Origin: an uncultured Ruminococcus sp.
Lineage (GTDB): Bacteria > Bacillota > Clostridia > Oscillospirales > Ruminococcaceae
Reading direction: 5' to 3'
Length of the DNA stretch: 64,000 nucleotides
Assembly (NCBI GenBank): GCA_944388405.1
Contig: CALXIQ010000006.1
Coordinates: 124,001 to 188,000 of the forward strand
Shown here: one piece after another, positions 62,825-64,000 of the stretch
How the letters are laid out: each line of letters begins with the position of its first letter
Position numbering within the stretch: the stretch's first letter is position 1
Translations under genes and position numbers: made by a program
The notes under the pieces: generated by a model
Databases searched by the model: none
Seen by the model: only the letters and a program-made list of their open reading frames with translations
Told to the model about the DNA's origin: nothing

Positions 62825-63988
62825 TTAACTTGTAATATAATCGACTATCCGCTTTGTGGAATTTCCGTCGCAGGCGCCCATAAATCGTTCTCTGAACGCT
62901 TTATGGGCGGATTTATCGAAGCCTTCTCCCGTTTTTATTTTTTTTGTAAGTTCCGCCGAAGTCTTGACAATCGGTCCCGGAACAAACTCGTTGTAGTCGT
63001 AAAAAAATCCTCTGTAATCGTAAAATTCGTCCAGATCAAAGGCGAAAAAATACATAGGCCGCTCAAACAGCGAATACTCAAAAATAAGAGAGGAATAATC
63101 TGTAATGCAGATGTCCGATACAAACAGCAAATCTTCTATTTTCATGCTTTCCGAAATGTCAAAAGCAAAATCTTCGCAGTCTTTTGGAATGTCCCATTTT
63201 CTTTTTACAAAGCCGTGCCGCTTGATAAGCAGCACATAGTCATCACCCAGAGCACTTTTCATCAGCGGAATATCAAGCTCCTCGGGTATATACGCCTTGT
63301 CTGCGTCTCCGCGATAGGTGGGAGCGTAAAGCATAAGCTTTTTACCCGCTTTCCTGGCGCTGTTCGCCTCGGGACAGGCTTTTTCAAGGTTTTCAAACGC
63401 TCTCACTTTGTTTTCTTCCCTGAAAAAAACGTCCGTCCTTGAAACGCCAATTGCTTTTACGCAGCTATTTTCCTCGGGCAGTCCGAACGCCGCCTTGAAA
63501 GGAGCTATGCATTCCTCTGAGCTTACCGTGCAGAGGGTGTAATTTGTGTGGGCAGGATATTTTCTCAGCTCCTCAATATCTTCCCCGAAGCTTAAATCGC
63601 TTATACATTCCCCCCACTTTTTAAACGCTCCGCAGGAATGCCAGGTCTGTATCAGCTTTGTGCCTTTTCTCAGTTTGAATGCGCCGAAAAGATTGCAGGT
63701 GTCGTCGCACAGAATACATCCTGCCGAGCCCATTTTAAAGCACAGCTTGAGATACCGCCATAAATACCCCGGTCCTCCGCTGTTTGTAACAAGATAAACC
63801 ACTTCAAGGCGGTAGTCGGGAAGCTTTTTCAGCTGTTCATATATAAGCCTGTAGCTGTCGGTAAGAAAGGAATGTCTTACTTCTGCGAAAATCACCTTTT
63901 TGGGATTGAGCCGTCTAATACAGCCCACCCGGTATGCGCAGGGATAAATCACCCTGAAAGCCAGCCATTTTACGATTTTTTTTATCAT
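62825..63988 (-). CDS. CDP-glycerol/ribitol phosphotransferase family, short form
   Basis: The protein has at least 387 residues. The ATG at 63988 is 12 bases from the window edge and no stop precedes it in frame, so the true start may be further out. It has the TagB-like motifs TWHSCGAFKKWGE near 115, LYAPTYRG near 221, LLIKRHGFVK near 255 and CITDYSSLIFEYSLF near 295. It probably acts with the longer paralogue, perhaps as the primer enzyme. It is the first gene seen in the operon. Confidence 0.85.
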   Translation of the reverse strand: MIKKIVKWLAFRVIYPCAYRVGCIRRLNPKKVIFAEVRHSFLTDSYRLIYEQLKKLPDYRLEVVYLVTNSGGPGYLWRYLKLCFKMGSAGCILCDDTCNLFGAFKLRKGTKLIQTWHSCGAFKKWGECISDLSFGEDIEELRKYPAHTNYTLCTVSSEECIAPFKAAFGLPEENSCVKAIGVSRTDVFFREENKVRAFENLEKACPEANSARKAGKKLMLYAPTYRGDADKAYIPEELDIPLMKSALGDDYVLLIKRHGFVKRKWDIPKDCEDFAFDISESMKIEDLLFVSDICITDYSSLIFEYSLFERPMYFFAFDLDEFYDYRGFFYDYNEFVPGPIVKTSAELTKKIKTGEGFDKSAHKAFRERFMGACDGNSTKRIVDYITS

Positions 63989-64000
63989 TCTCAGTTGTTT

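Overview
The window looks like the origin-proximal part of a low-to-mid-GC anaerobic Firmicutes chromosome, most like a Ruminococcus-type member of the Oscillospiraceae. The evidence is the gene order yidD-yidC-jag followed by parA/parB/noc with three perfect parS sites, strong GGAGG ribosome binding sites, frequent TTG/GTG starts, a secreted GH5 glucanase, a two-part acyl-CoA dehydratase activase-type protein, and no respiratory genes. The genus is inferred from style and content, not proven.

Layout. 0-6.1 kb: membrane insertion (yidD, yidC, jag) and chromosome segregation (parA, parS x3, mnmM-like methyltransferase, parB, noc). 6.2-10.3 kb: GH5 enzyme, serS, mnmE. 10.4-13.5 kb, minus strand: a four-gene zinc-ribbon/lipoprotein island that separates mnmE from its usual partners mnmG-rsmG (13.7-16.4 kb, minus), followed by alr. 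17.7-19.8 kb: a SLOG/YpsA-like protein, a degenerate LytR-CpsA-Psr (LCP) protein and a PII-like protein. 19.8-28.1 kb: the classical rimP-nusA-ylxR-ylxQ-infB-rbfA-nrnA-truB-ribF operon, with a visible promoter and a weak terminator in its leader, then gltX. 29.7-34.8 kb: a Gld-like ABC cassette (ATPase, permease, two auxiliary proteins). 35-39 kb: a small conserved-looking protein, an orphan cbiB, a solute-binding lipoprotein without transporter neighbours, and a fibronectin-III/VanY-type carboxypeptidase. 39.3-44.4 kb: zapA, U32 protein, dut, amidohydrolase and fumarase alpha, closely spaced. 44.4-48.3 kb: AGCS symporter, two PH-domain membrane proteins and a small membrane protein. 48.4-50.7 kb: serC-serA operon (minus). 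51-55.2 kb: the acyl-CoA dehydratase activase-related pair. 55.2-55.6 kb: gene-free, repeat-bearing DNA. 55.6-64 kb (minus): a YkgJ-like metal-binding protein, an isolated SpoVAC, and a six-gene operon for a ribitol-phosphate or similar polyol-phosphate glycopolymer (two CDP-glycerol phosphotransferase-type polymerases, a pyruvyl-transferase-like protein with a coiled coil, TarI-like cytidylyltransferase, polyol-phosphate dehydrogenase, ribulose-phosphate epimerase).

Functionally most of the window is housekeeping: translation and RNA modification, segregation, serine synthesis. The accessory parts most worth attention are the zinc-ribbon island, the catalytically degraded LCP protein beside SLOG and PII-like genes, the Gld-like cassette, the TarI/epimerase operon, the solitary SpoVAC and fumarase alpha genes, and the rimP-nusA leader. 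I found no CRISPR array, insertion sequence, prophage, tRNA or rRNA gene. No clear-cut unknown system such as a defence island is visible; the best candidates for undescribed biology are the zinc-ribbon island and the SLOG-LCP-PII trio.
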